DNA of 64,000 nucleotides from the NCBI RefSeq assembly GCF_003387165.1, contig NZ_QUMW01000012.1:124001-188000 (forward strand), given 5' to 3'. The position numbers and the translations under genes are program-made. Positions 8,742 to 15,177 of this stretch are shown here, in pieces. This DNA comes from Jeotgalicoccus halotolerans (lineage in GTDB: Bacteria > Bacillota > Bacilli > Staphylococcales > Salinicoccaceae). The notes under the pieces are model-generated. The model was not told the origin of the DNA. It saw only the letters and a program-made list of their open reading frames with translations, and did not search any database. Each line of letters begins with the position of its first letter. Position 1 is the stretch's first letter.

Positions 8742-9161
8742 ATGACGAAAAAATATATAAAAGTTGTTGGTGCAGTAATAGAAGATGAAAATAACTCTAT
8801 CTTATGTGCACAGCGGCCTGAAGGAAAAAACTTAGCTTTGAAATGGGAATTTCCCGGCGGGAAAATCGAGGACGGGGAAACACCGGCGGATGCATTAAAA
8901 CGCGAACTGGTCGAAGAAATGACACTCGATATCAGTATTGGGGAAAAGATTACGACGACAGTATATGAATACGATTTTGGCATTGTCGAACTGACGACAT
9001 ACTATGCCAAAATACTTGCAGGGAAAATCCGTCTGCTGGAACATGTTCAGATGAAATGGGTAAATCCTTTGGAAATTGAAAAGCTGGACTGGGCGCCTGC
9101 AGATATTCCTGCAATTGAGATTATAAAACAAAAAAGTGGGAATAGAGTAGGAAAGTGTTAA
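8742..9161 (+). CDS. NUDIX hydrolase, MutT-like (d)NTP pyrophosphatase
   Basis: 139 residues with a complete NUDIX box beginning GKIEDGETPADALKREL and ending VEEM, so the Mg-binding REVxEE core is present. The KWEFPGG lead-in is typical of MutT/YtkD-like enzymes that hydrolyse oxidised or non-canonical (d)NTPs. C-terminal DWAPADIPAIE is the usual end of MutT. GGAGG ribosome site. Shares an operon with the alcohol dehydrogenase. Precise nucleotide preference unknown. Confidence 0.85.
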   Translation: MTKKYIKVVGAVIEDENNSILCAQRPEGKNLALKWEFPGGKIEDGETPADALKRELVEEMTLDISIGEKITTTVYEYDFGIVELTTYYAKILAGKIRLLEHVQMKWVNPLEIEKLDWAPADIPAIEIIKQKSGNRVGKC

Positions 9162-9177
9162 TTAAGGGGGGATTGCT

Positions 9178-9348
9178 GTGGAACTTATTAAGAGTTTATT
9201 AGGCGTGTTATTTAAAGCTTTTGTAATCTTATTTGCGTTAACTGCTGTGGCAGCAGTTGTACTGGCATTTATACTTAAAAAAGATGTAGACGAAATCCGC
9301 GAGTTTACAGAGAATATTAAACACGATTTATACCGCGGCAAAGAGTAA
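9178..9348 (+). CDS. Small single-pass membrane protein, 56 residues
   Basis: A GTG-started frame with an AAGGGGGG site at 9164-9171. It encodes a hydrophobic segment (about residues 7-32) followed by a charged helix KKDVDEIREFTENIKHDL. Codon use and the strong ribosome site argue that it is real although short. It lies 16 bases after the NUDIX gene and is followed directly by a terminator, so it is probably the last gene of that operon. No family recognised. Confidence 0.65.
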   Translation: MELIKSLLGVLFKAFVILFALTAVAAVVLAFILKKDVDEIREFTENIKHDLYRGKE

Positions 9349-9353
9349 ATGTT

Positions 9354-9391
9354 AAAAAATCTCCTGAGAAGAGTTTCTCAGGAGATTTTTT
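9354..9391. terminator. Bidirectional terminator between the small membrane gene and the zinc lipoprotein gene
   Basis: A ~16-bp stem (AAAAATCTCCTGAGAA with its complement) and a three-base loop, with A and T runs on both sides, serving two convergent units. Confidence 0.9.
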
Positions 9392-10319
9392 ATTTGCTGT
9401 TGAGTGCTTTATCGAGCGTTTCGATATTTTTTTTCATCATCGACTGGTATGTCGCATCGGAAGGATCTTCAGATGTCAGTGACTCTAAATTGTTAAAATA
9501 GAGCGGTTCTGTATTTGTCTCACTGCGGATGACGTCTGTGACGCTCGATACTACGTTCGGTTCGTAAAGGATATAGGGGATATTCTCAGCTTTGATGTTC
9601 TCAATAATTTCAGCAAGTTCCTGCTGTGACGGCTCTTGATTATTAAGACCACTGATACCGACCTGATGAAAACCGTACTGATGGGCGAGATAGCCTATTG
9701 ATTCATGCGAAATATAAACGTCTGTATTAACAGGGTTTTCTGTAATTGCTGTCAGTTCCTGATCTATTTCTTCGATATCATTTTTCAGAACTTTAAAGTT
9801 CTCCTCATAGATATCTGCGGATTCAGGATTATGTTCAGCCAAGGCAATCTTTACAGTTTCCGCCATTTCTGCTGCGAGTTTCGGACTGAGCCAGAGGTGA
9901 GGGTCCAGACTGCCATGACTGTGGTCATGCGAGTCTTCTTCATGATCATGTTCATGGTGGCTTTCAAGGAAAGCTTCTGTGTCAATATCAGCTGCTGCCT
10001 CAATGATTTCGGTATCGCCGCTGACCGTTTCTGCGATACTCGCTGCGACCGGATCGAGATCGTTTGAGGTTGTTATAAATAAATCGCCATCGGAATAGGA
10101 CATCATATCTTTTTGTGTCGGTTCATATGAATGCATATCGGCGCCCGGCGGGTAGATGGATTTTACGTTTACGGTGTCGCCTGCAATCTGCTCGACAAAG
10201 CTCGTCAGCGGAAATACTGTTGTATATATAGTTAATTCGCCATCTTCCTCATTCGTCTGGTCATTACTGCAGGCGGCAAGTATTAATAATAAAAGTAAAG
10301 CAGGAAATAATTTCTTCAT
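9390..10319 (-). CDS. znuA: Zinc ABC transporter substrate-binding lipoprotein (ZnuA/AdcA family)
   Basis: 309 residues. A signal peptide ends in lipobox LAAC (Cys17), so this is a surface lipoprotein. The mature part has the cluster A-I metal-binding fold: YPPGADMHSYEPT with the first ligand His, a His/acid-rich flexible loop HHEHDHEEDSHDHSHG, LDPHLWLSP with the next His, and YISHESIGYLAHQYG. These indicate high-affinity Zn uptake. No permease or ATPase is in the window, so partners are encoded elsewhere. The ATG at 10319 has AGAGG upstream. Regulation by Zur is indicated by a near-consensus operator just downstream of the -10 box. Confidence 0.92.
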   Translation of the reverse strand: MKKLFPALLLLLILAACSNDQTNEEDGELTIYTTVFPLTSFVEQIAGDTVNVKSIYPPGADMHSYEPTQKDMMSYSDGDLFITTSNDLDPVAASIAETVSGDTEIIEAAADIDTEAFLESHHEHDHEEDSHDHSHGSLDPHLWLSPKLAAEMAETVKIALAEHNPESADIYEENFKVLKNDIEEIDQELTAITENPVNTDVYISHESIGYLAHQYGFHQVGISGLNNQEPSQQELAEIIENIKAENIPYILYEPNVVSSVTDVIRSETNTEPLYFNNLESLTSEDPSDATYQSMMKKNIETLDKALNSK

Positions 10320-10332
10320 AGGAAAACCTCTT

Positions 10333-10355
10333 TTTATCGTAATCATTACGATTTA
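10333..10355 (-). promoter_or_regulatory. Zur operator
   Basis: The inverted repeat TCGTAATCATTACGA (10337-10351), followed by TTTA on the right, is close to the Gram-positive Zur consensus with its 9-1-9 arrangement. It begins just downstream of the -10 box of the znuA-like gene, where a repressor would block transcription when zinc is sufficient. Confidence 0.85.
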
Positions 10356-10357
10356 AA

Positions 10358-10386
10358 ATTATATACGAATATATGAAGATATGCAA
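10358..10386 (-). promoter_or_regulatory. Sigma-A promoter of the znuA-like gene
   Basis: On the minus strand TTGCAT (10386-10381), a 17-base spacer and TATAAT (10363-10358). The start point would fall inside the Zur operator. Confidence 0.8.
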
Positions 10387-10411
10387 CTGTATATTTTAGA
10401 ATAAGAAAGAC

Positions 10412-10440
10412 TTGAAATTTTTCCGGTCTGCTAGTAAAAT
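10412..10440 (+). promoter_or_regulatory. Sigma-A promoter of rpmG
   Basis: TTGAAA (10412-10417), a 17-base spacer and TAAAAT (10435-10440). Transcription would start near 10447, leaving a leader of about 115 bases before rpmG. Confidence 0.75.
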
Positions 10441-10470
10441 AGATAAGGTGATTTACAAAAGTATATACCA

Positions 10471-10508
10471 ATCATCTATGTGCGTGGATGATCAACTGGC
10501 CAGTTGAT
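10471..10508 (+). promoter_or_regulatory. Paired hairpins in the rpmG leader
   Basis: Two overlapping inverted repeats lie in the predicted 5' leader. ATCATC (10471-10476) can pair with GATGAT (10487-10492), and ATCAACTGGCCAGTTGAT (10491-10508) is a perfect 18-base palindrome. They share two bases, so they compete. This could be a ribosomal-protein leader or a protein-binding operator; the function is not known. Confidence 0.45.
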
Positions 10509-10561
10509 TCGAGTATATTATCATTTAATATCGATTTAACTTAATGAAGGAGGCGACAGAA

Positions 10562-10711
10562 ATGAGAGTAATCGTTACATTAGCTTGTACAGAATGCGGA
10601 GATCGCAACTACAGCACTAAGAAAAACAAAAGAAACAATCCAGAGCGTATCGAAATGATGAAATTCTGCCCTAGATTGAACAAGTACACACTTCACCGTG
10701 AAACTAAATAA
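10562..10711 (+). CDS. rpmG: Ribosomal protein bL33
   Basis: A 49-residue frame with the conserved bL33 sequence: start [17 protein letters not shown], then [23 protein letters not shown] and end LHRETK. It has the first cysteine pair (CTEC, residues 9-12) but only one cysteine in the second position (Cys36), so a full four-cysteine zinc ribbon is not present. Family length is about 49, so it is complete. AAGGAGG site seven bases before ATG. It is divergent from a Zur-controlled zinc-binding gene, but no Zur site is seen in its own promoter. Confidence 0.97.
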   Translation: MRVIVTLACTECGDRNYSTKKNKRNNPERIEMMKFCPRLNKYTLHRETK

Positions 10712-10719
10712 TTTCTTAT

Positions 10720-10750
10720 AGCTATCATCTTTGGATGATAGCTTTTTTTT
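10720..10750 (+). terminator. Intrinsic terminator after rpmG
   Basis: GCTATCATC pairs with GATGATAGC around TTTG, then eight T. Confidence 0.95.
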
Positions 10751-10819
10751 ATATTTGTTTTAAATATGGTACAATTATCGATGGGTAATTAACCAGAAAA
10801 AGTAAGGGGAGTGCTTTTA

Positions 10820-11692
10820 ATGACAGTAATTATGGACGGAAAAAAAGTGGCAGCACACTTATCTGAGGAAATTAAACAGGCACTGGAAGTTTCTGAAAGA
10901 CACGGTATTAAACCTAAAGTTGCATTTGTCAGAATCGGAGACTTATCAGATTCAATTTCCTATGAGAATGCTGCGGTAAAACGTTTTGAGAAACTTGGGA
11001 TGGAAACAGCCCAGTACCATTTTCCGGAAGATGTTTCGACAAAAGTATTTTTAACTAAATTCAGAGAAATAAATGAAGACTACGCAATTAACGGTATTCT
11101 GCTGCTGCAGCCGCTGCCAAAACATATTCCTATGAAACGCGTTGCTGAAATTATGAACTCGTTTAAAGATATCGACGGTATGAAAGCATCAAATCTCGGC
11201 AAAGTACTGACAAACGATCCGGATCGCCTGGAACCGTGTACACCAGCAGCAGTTATGAATATGCTCGATTATTATGAAGTTGATTTAAAAGGCAAGAACG
11301 TTACAGTTGTCGGTGCAAGCGCAGTGGTCGGAAAACCTTTATCATTATTAATGATGAACAGGGAAGCAACGGTAACAACCTGCAACCTTTACACTGACAA
11401 TCTTGTTGAAAAATGTAAAAATGCTGATGTGATTGTCAGCGCGGCCGGTGCAATTAACCTGATTGATGAGGAACACGTTAAAGACGACGCCGTTGTTATC
11501 GATGTCGGCATTAACTTTACAGAAGATGGCAAGATGGTCGGAGATGTAAACTATGAAGCTGTAAAAGACAAAGCCTCATTCATTACACCGGTACCGGGGG
11601 GGATTGGTGCTATTACAACGACAGTTCTCGCATACCATCTTGTGAAAGCAACAGAACATCAGAAAGAACCGGTATTATTCTTAGAAAAATAA
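10820..11692 (+). CDS. folD: FolD-type methylenetetrahydrofolate dehydrogenase/cyclohydrolase, divergent
   Basis: 290 residues, the usual FolD length, with N-terminal catalytic domain and C-terminal Rossmann domain (GKNVTVVGASAVVGKPLS). It would interconvert methylene-, methenyl- and formyl-tetrahydrofolate using NAD(P). Several signature residues differ from textbook FolD. In the Tyr-x3-Lys motif Tyr48 is present but Ala52 replaces Lys, with Lys54 two places on. The usual Q-L-P-L-P reads LLQPLPKH. The dinucleotide motif GRS is GAS, and CHSRT is CNLYT. Similar changes occur, as I recall, in clostridial FolD proteins. It may be a second, specialised FolD, with the canonical one elsewhere. The ATG at 10820 has AAGGGGAG upstream. 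Confidence 0.85.
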   Translation: MTVIMDGKKVAAHLSEEIKQALEVSERHGIKPKVAFVRIGDLSDSISYENAAVKRFEKLGMETAQYHFPEDVSTKVFLTKFREINEDYAINGILLLQPLPKHIPMKRVAEIMNSFKDIDGMKASNLGKVLTNDPDRLEPCTPAAVMNMLDYYEVDLKGKNVTVVGASAVVGKPLSLLMMNREATVTTCNLYTDNLVEKCKNADVIVSAAGAINLIDEEHVKDDAVVIDVGINFTEDGKMVGDVNYEAVKDKASFITPVPGGIGAITTTVLAYHLVKATEHQKEPVLFLEK

Positions 11693-11694
11693 GA

Positions 11695-12081
11695 TTAGCC
11701 CGCGGGTAATATAAATATATCCAATATATCGATAAACGGCACGAAAATGAAGTCTTCAGTATCGTAAATTTGACCAATGAGCATCATGCTCCATTGGTCT
11801 ATTTTTATAATATGAAGAGAAATACTGAAGCGGCCTCCGTCGTAATAGTAGTCGACTCTTACAGGCAGCCTTTCTTTCACTGCATATTTCAGAATGTGTT
11901 CAATCTCATCCAGCCGGTCATCCGACAAGACAGGACGTTTGATTTTCGACTGGCTGTCCATCAGTCTGCCGATATTTTCAAACTGTTCGGGCATAGTTGC
12001 GAAAGGCGCCCACTTAACCATGCCGCGCCCCTCGGGTATATCACCTTGTGAATTTTCAGAAGGATAGCTGCGGAACTTCAT
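11695..12081 (-). CDS. YolD-like family protein, SOS-controlled
   Basis: 128 residues, soluble. Near the start it has RGMVKWAPFATMPEQFENI, the YolD-family pattern (RG..KWAPF..LPE), and a C-terminal beta-rich part with IGQIYDTEDFIFVPFIDILDI. YolD proteins are normally encoded next to Y-family DNA polymerases (UvrX/YqjW) and are thought to regulate them. Here no polymerase is adjacent; dinB lies 45 kb away. A perfect LexA box inside its promoter supports a role in the SOS response. ATG at 12081 with AGAAGGGA site. Confidence 0.88.
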   Translation of the reverse strand: MKFRSYPSENSQGDIPEGRGMVKWAPFATMPEQFENIGRLMDSQSKIKRPVLSDDRLDEIEHILKYAVKERLPVRVDYYYDGGRFSISLHIIKIDQWSMMLIGQIYDTEDFIFVPFIDILDIFILPAG

Positions 12082-12114
12082 AACAAATCCCTTCTTTCCT
12101 GACTCTTAGTTTTT

Positions 12115-12143
12115 ATTATACGAACATACGTTCGATTTTTCAA
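12115..12143 (-). promoter_or_regulatory. LexA box inside the yolD promoter
   Basis: On the minus strand TTGAAA (12143-12138), a 17-base spacer and TATAAT (12120-12115). The perfect SOS box CGAACATACGTTCG (12121-12134) fills the spacer, so bound LexA would exclude RNA polymerase. Confidence 0.92.
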
Positions 12144-12197
12144 GCTGCAGATTTATGGTAAGTTAAAGAGGATATAAAAAGTAAGTGAGGAAACCAG

Positions 12198-12482
12198 ATG
12201 AGAAAGAAAATAGTATGGGGAATTATTACAGTAATTGTACTTGCTGTACTGCTGCTCCCGTTAGTAGATAAAACAAGCGGCACAACACGCGTTATTGTCG
12301 ATCATACGAATAAGGAAATTGTCGCTCCATCGTGTTACGATCAGGCCGATCTGACAAACTGGATAGATGAAATGTCATTCGGCAACGCGCTGCATGAACT
12401 GGAATATGACATCAGAGATGAATGTTCTAAAAAGTATCTACAGGAAGGCAAAACGAGTGTGCTGATGAGAATATTTGAATAG
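12198..12482 (+). CDS. Membrane-anchored or secreted hypothetical protein
   Basis: 94 residues. One N-terminal hydrophobic segment (about 5-24) is followed by an extracellular part with two cysteines (in PSCYDQ and RDECSKK) that could form a disulfide. No family recognised. The ATG has GTGAGGAAA upstream. A terminator follows. Confidence 0.55.
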   Translation: MRKKIVWGIITVIVLAVLLLPLVDKTSGTTRVIVDHTNKEIVAPSCYDQADLTNWIDEMSFGNALHELEYDIRDECSKKYLQEGKTSVLMRIFE

Positions 12483-12590
12483 ATTTGTGGGAGACACCGG
12501 GACCGGGAAGGTTCCGGTTTTTTGTTGTCGAAAATGTTTGGGAGACTTCAGTTTAAGAGGTTTTTTTGTTGGGATAAAATGTCAAAAGCA
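12482..12590 (+). repeat. Two degenerate copies of a ~50-base intergenic element
   Basis: Copy A (from about 12482) and copy B (from about 12534) share, in order, TTTG-n-GGGAGAC, then GGTTTTTT and GTTG, then AAAATG. The block GTTGTCG followed by TTTGGGAGAC at 12524-12546 also resembles the core of the 42-bp array at 13714. Confidence 0.4.
12502..12526 (+). terminator. Probable intrinsic terminator
   Basis: ACCGGGA pairs with TTCCGGT (one G-T pair) around AGG, followed by six T. It ends the small secreted-protein gene and is part of repeat copy A. Confidence 0.6.
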
Positions 12591-12715
12591 GGCATGTTTG
12601 TGTAAAAAGTAAACCAGTTTTGCTATTTTTGTGTTTAAGTAACTTTTTTAAAAGAAAAACGGCTTTTTCGCCTATATATAGGGTAGAAGGATCTTTTTTA
12701 AAAGGAGGAAATTAT

Positions 12716-13690
12716 ATGTATTTAAACAGCAGAAACACACCGCCGGTTCTTTTGCATTACCGGGCATTGAGCAGGAGGATGGCTTTGGGTTCGGAAGATA
12801 AGATTAAGATGAAAATGGCTGAACGTGGTTATGAAGGAGAAACTTTATATGATGAAATATTTAATTCAGTCGGACATGAACATGTATACATTCTTAGAGA
12901 TGTTTATCTGAAAATAGAAAACTCCCTGGCACAGTACGACAGTATTATAGTTAGTGACAGTGGTGCAGTTGTGAATGAAATTAAAAATTATTGCGGTGAC
13001 TACCGGTATGAGAAGGAACAGTGGTTCAATGGTTCACGTCGACTATCGGATGACGGAATTACGCAGATAACCCGAGCGGTAAATAAACTGTTGAAACTCA
13101 GTGAAGGCAGAGGACCGGCATTTGATGTAAGCGGGAAAGTTGTTTTTCCGAATGATGACTTCAGAATGACAACGGATGACGATAAGGTATGGGGGAAAAT
13201 TGTGGTGCGTTCCAACTTGAAAAAATATTTCCGCAGTTTCCGGTATGAAAATATTGGTGCAAAGGCAGAAGCAATTGTAAAGCTAATCGAGAGCAGCATC
13301 GGTGAAAATATGTATTTTAAAACGCAGATTGATATAGACAAACTACGTAAAGGGCTGTACTGCGGAAAATGTGGAGAATTTAATCTTTTGAAAGCTCGTT
13401 ACCATCGTCAGTGTGGAAGCTGCGGCGCAAAAGAGTCAAATGAAACTCATATGCTCCGTGTAATGAGTGATTATAAATATTTGTTTTATGGAGAAAGTAT
13501 GACTAAAAAAAGATTGATGACATTAATTGGTGATGATTTACATACGGAAGTCGTGAGGAGAGCATTTGAGAAGTATTGCTATAAAAACAGGAAAGGAAAA
13601 AGTACAGAGTATACTTTTAAATATTACGATTTTAACGAGGCAATGAAATACCTTGACTATACTTCGAAATATAAGAATTATAGAGAATGA
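12716..13690 (+). CDS. NERD-domain (nuclease-related) protein with zinc ribbon
   Basis: 324 residues, soluble. The N-terminal half has the NERD pattern: HEHVYILRDVYLKI, AQYDSIIVSDSGAVVNEIKN with the Asp and Glu-x-Lys expected of this restriction-endonuclease-like fold. The middle carries a zinc ribbon, CGKC then CGSC about 22 residues later. The C-terminal region (DYKYLFYGESMTKKRL onward) is basic and may bind nucleic acid. The molecular role of NERD proteins is largely unknown; DNA processing is the usual guess. ATG at 12716 with AAAGGAGG upstream. A tandem hairpin array begins 23 bases after the stop and would be its 3' untranslated region. Confidence 0.75.
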   Translation: MYLNSRNTPPVLLHYRALSRRMALGSEDKIKMKMAERGYEGETLYDEIFNSVGHEHVYILRDVYLKIENSLAQYDSIIVSDSGAVVNEIKNYCGDYRYEKEQWFNGSRRLSDDGITQITRAVNKLLKLSEGRGPAFDVSGKVVFPNDDFRMTTDDDKVWGKIVVRSNLKKYFRSFRYENIGAKAEAIVKLIESSIGENMYFKTQIDIDKLRKGLYCGKCGEFNLLKARYHRQCGSCGAKESNETHMLRVMSDYKYLFYGESMTKKRLMTLIGDDLHTEVVRRAFEKYCYKNRKGKSTEYTFKYYDFNEAMKYLDYTSKYKNYRE

Positions 13691-13703
13691 TTCTTATATT
13701 TTA

Positions 13704-13995
13704 GTGTCTGAGTGTTGTCGTTTGAGGAGACGACGACGTTTACCTGAGTCTGGATGTTGTCGTTTGAGGAGACGACGACGTTTACCTGAGTCTGGATGTT
13801 GTCGTTTGAGGAGACGACGACGTTTACCTGTGTCTGGATGTTGTCGTTTGAGGAGACGACGACGTTTACCCGTGTCTGGATGTTGTCGTTTGAGGAGACG
13901 ACGACGTTTACCCGTGTCTGGATGTTGTCGTTTGAAGGGACGACGACGTTTACCCGTGTCTGGATGTTGTCGTTTGAAGGGACGACGACGTTTAC
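13704..13995. repeat. 42-bp tandem repeat array, about 6.7 copies, hairpin-forming
   Basis: Copies begin at 13714, 13756, 13798, 13840, 13882, 13924 and 13966, with exact 42-base spacing; the last ends at 13995. Each has an 8-bp stem (GTTGTCGT with ACGACGAC, one G-U pair), an 8-base loop and an 18-base spacer. The loop is TTGAGGAG in copies 1-5 and TTGAAGGG in copies 6-7. Stems are identical in all copies; changes lie only in loops and spacers (CCTGAG, CCTGTG, CCCGTG). Open frames through the array exist only because 42 is a multiple of three; they lack ribosome sites. It lies between the NERD gene and the ppaC terminator. Confidence 0.97.
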
Positions 13996-14020
13996 TAGCG
14001 CCACCCCTCCCCAAATATAC

Positions 14021-14046
14021 AAAAAACCCGCCACGAGGGCGGGTTT
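14021..14046 (-). terminator. Terminator of ppaC
   Basis: AAACCCGCC pairs with GGCGGGTTT; on the minus strand the stem is followed by six T. It may also stop plus-strand transcripts coming through the repeat array, though the T run is poor in that direction. Confidence 0.9.
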
Positions 14047-14063
14047 CATTCATCCATTTACTA

Positions 14064-14990
14064 TTATAAATCAGATAATGCTTTTGTAATGTTAGGCACG
14101 ACTTGCTTTTTGCGTGAGACAACGCCTTCTAGGACTGCTGTATTTTCATCCAGTGCAACATCAAATGCGCGTTCGACCGAAGAGAATTCAGGGCCTAAGG
14201 CAAGTACTTTTGAGTTGGAGTTCAAAATGTCTGTCACGATGAGCGTGAACAGATCGTAGCCGTCGCGTTCGATTTCTTCGTTGATAGCGATTTCGAGTTC
14301 TTCGCGGCGTGAGAATACTTCGTCTACGTCAACGACGTTAACCTGCGCAATTCGCACACTCTTTTCACCGATGTCGAATGTTTTCGCATCGCCTGTAATT
14401 AACTGACGGGCTGTTTTATCGGAAGTTGATGCACCGGCTTTCAGCATTTCAAGGCCGTATTCTTCCAGATCAACACCCGCAATGTCTTTAAGTTCAGATG
14501 CTGCGTCGATGTCTTCTTCTGTCGTTGTCGGTGATTTGAACAGAAGCGTATCCGAAATAATTGCAGACAGCATTAAGCCTGCTGATTCTTTCGAGATTGT
14601 TAAGCTATTTTCTTTGTAAACTTTGTTCAGAATTGTCGCTGTACAGCCGACCGGCTCAGCTCGGTAGTAAAGCGGGCTTTCTGTTTCAAAGTTTGCGATT
14701 CTGTGGTGGTCGTATACTTTTGTCACCGTTGCGTTTTCAATGCCGGGGGCGGACTGCTGTTTTTCATTGTGGTCGACTAAAATAACTTCTTCGCCTGCAC
14801 CGACTTCATTTAATAAAGCAGGCGCTTCCACACCGAAGTGTTCTAGTGCGTATGCAGTTTCACTGCTTATTTCACCCAAGCGGTACGGTGCTGCATCGTT
14901 GCCGAGCTGAGTTTCAATGTCAGCAGCTACAAGTGCTGATGTGATTGTATCTGTATCAGGATTTTGGTGACCGAATATTTTTTGTGTCAT
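14064..14990 (-). CDS. ppaC: Manganese-dependent inorganic pyrophosphatase
   Basis: 308 residues, the family II pyrophosphatase length. DHH-superfamily metal motifs are intact: [13 protein letters not shown] near the start, ILVDHNE and KVYDHHR. The C-terminal DHHA2 domain ends [10 protein letters not shown], holding the basic substrate-binding loop. It hydrolyses cytosolic pyrophosphate to drive biosynthesis. Divergent from pncB, whose phosphoribosyltransferase reaction releases pyrophosphate. AAGGAGA site before ATG. Confidence 0.95.
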   Translation of the reverse strand: MTQKIFGHQNPDTDTITSALVAADIETQLGNDAAPYRLGEISSETAYALEHFGVEAPALLNEVGAGEEVILVDHNEKQQSAPGIENATVTKVYDHHRIANFETESPLYYRAEPVGCTATILNKVYKENSLTISKESAGLMLSAIISDTLLFKSPTTTEEDIDAASELKDIAGVDLEEYGLEMLKAGASTSDKTARQLITGDAKTFDIGEKSVRIAQVNVVDVDEVFSRREELEIAINEEIERDGYDLFTLIVTDILNSNSKVLALGPEFSSVERAFDVALDENTAVLEGVVSRKKQVVPNITKALSDL

Positions 14991-15177
14991 TACTGTCTGT
15001 CTCCTTTTTCTTTGTACTAAAAATATATATGATTATATTTTAACATTACTGCTTTTATCTATCTATATCTTAGTTTTTAAAGTCAGTATATAATAGTGCA
15101 TTCAAAGCGCTCATACAATAAGTTTATATGATAAAATTAAAGCAAATATAATTGTTAAATGCACAGGAGATGGATGT

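Noticed and set aside
11770-12051. Plus-strand open frame opposite the yolD gene.
   Set aside because: Shadow of the yolD frame; no ribosome site and no recognisable domain.
13704-13995. The repeat array as a CRISPR.
   Set aside because: The units are continuous 42-base tandem copies. The 18-base segments between hairpins are themselves repeated, so there are no unique spacers, and no cas genes are near.
13704-13995. The loops as CsrA/RsmA binding sites (a CsrA sponge).
   Set aside because: The required A-n-GGA is not met (the loop reads TTGAGGAG), and staphylococci are not known to have CsrA.
13653-14122. Three long overlapping open frames (plus and minus) with repeated Arg-rich or NVVVSSNDN-type peptides.
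   Set aside because: They are open only because the repeat unit is 42 bases, a multiple of three. None has a ribosome site, and two run through the ppaC terminator.
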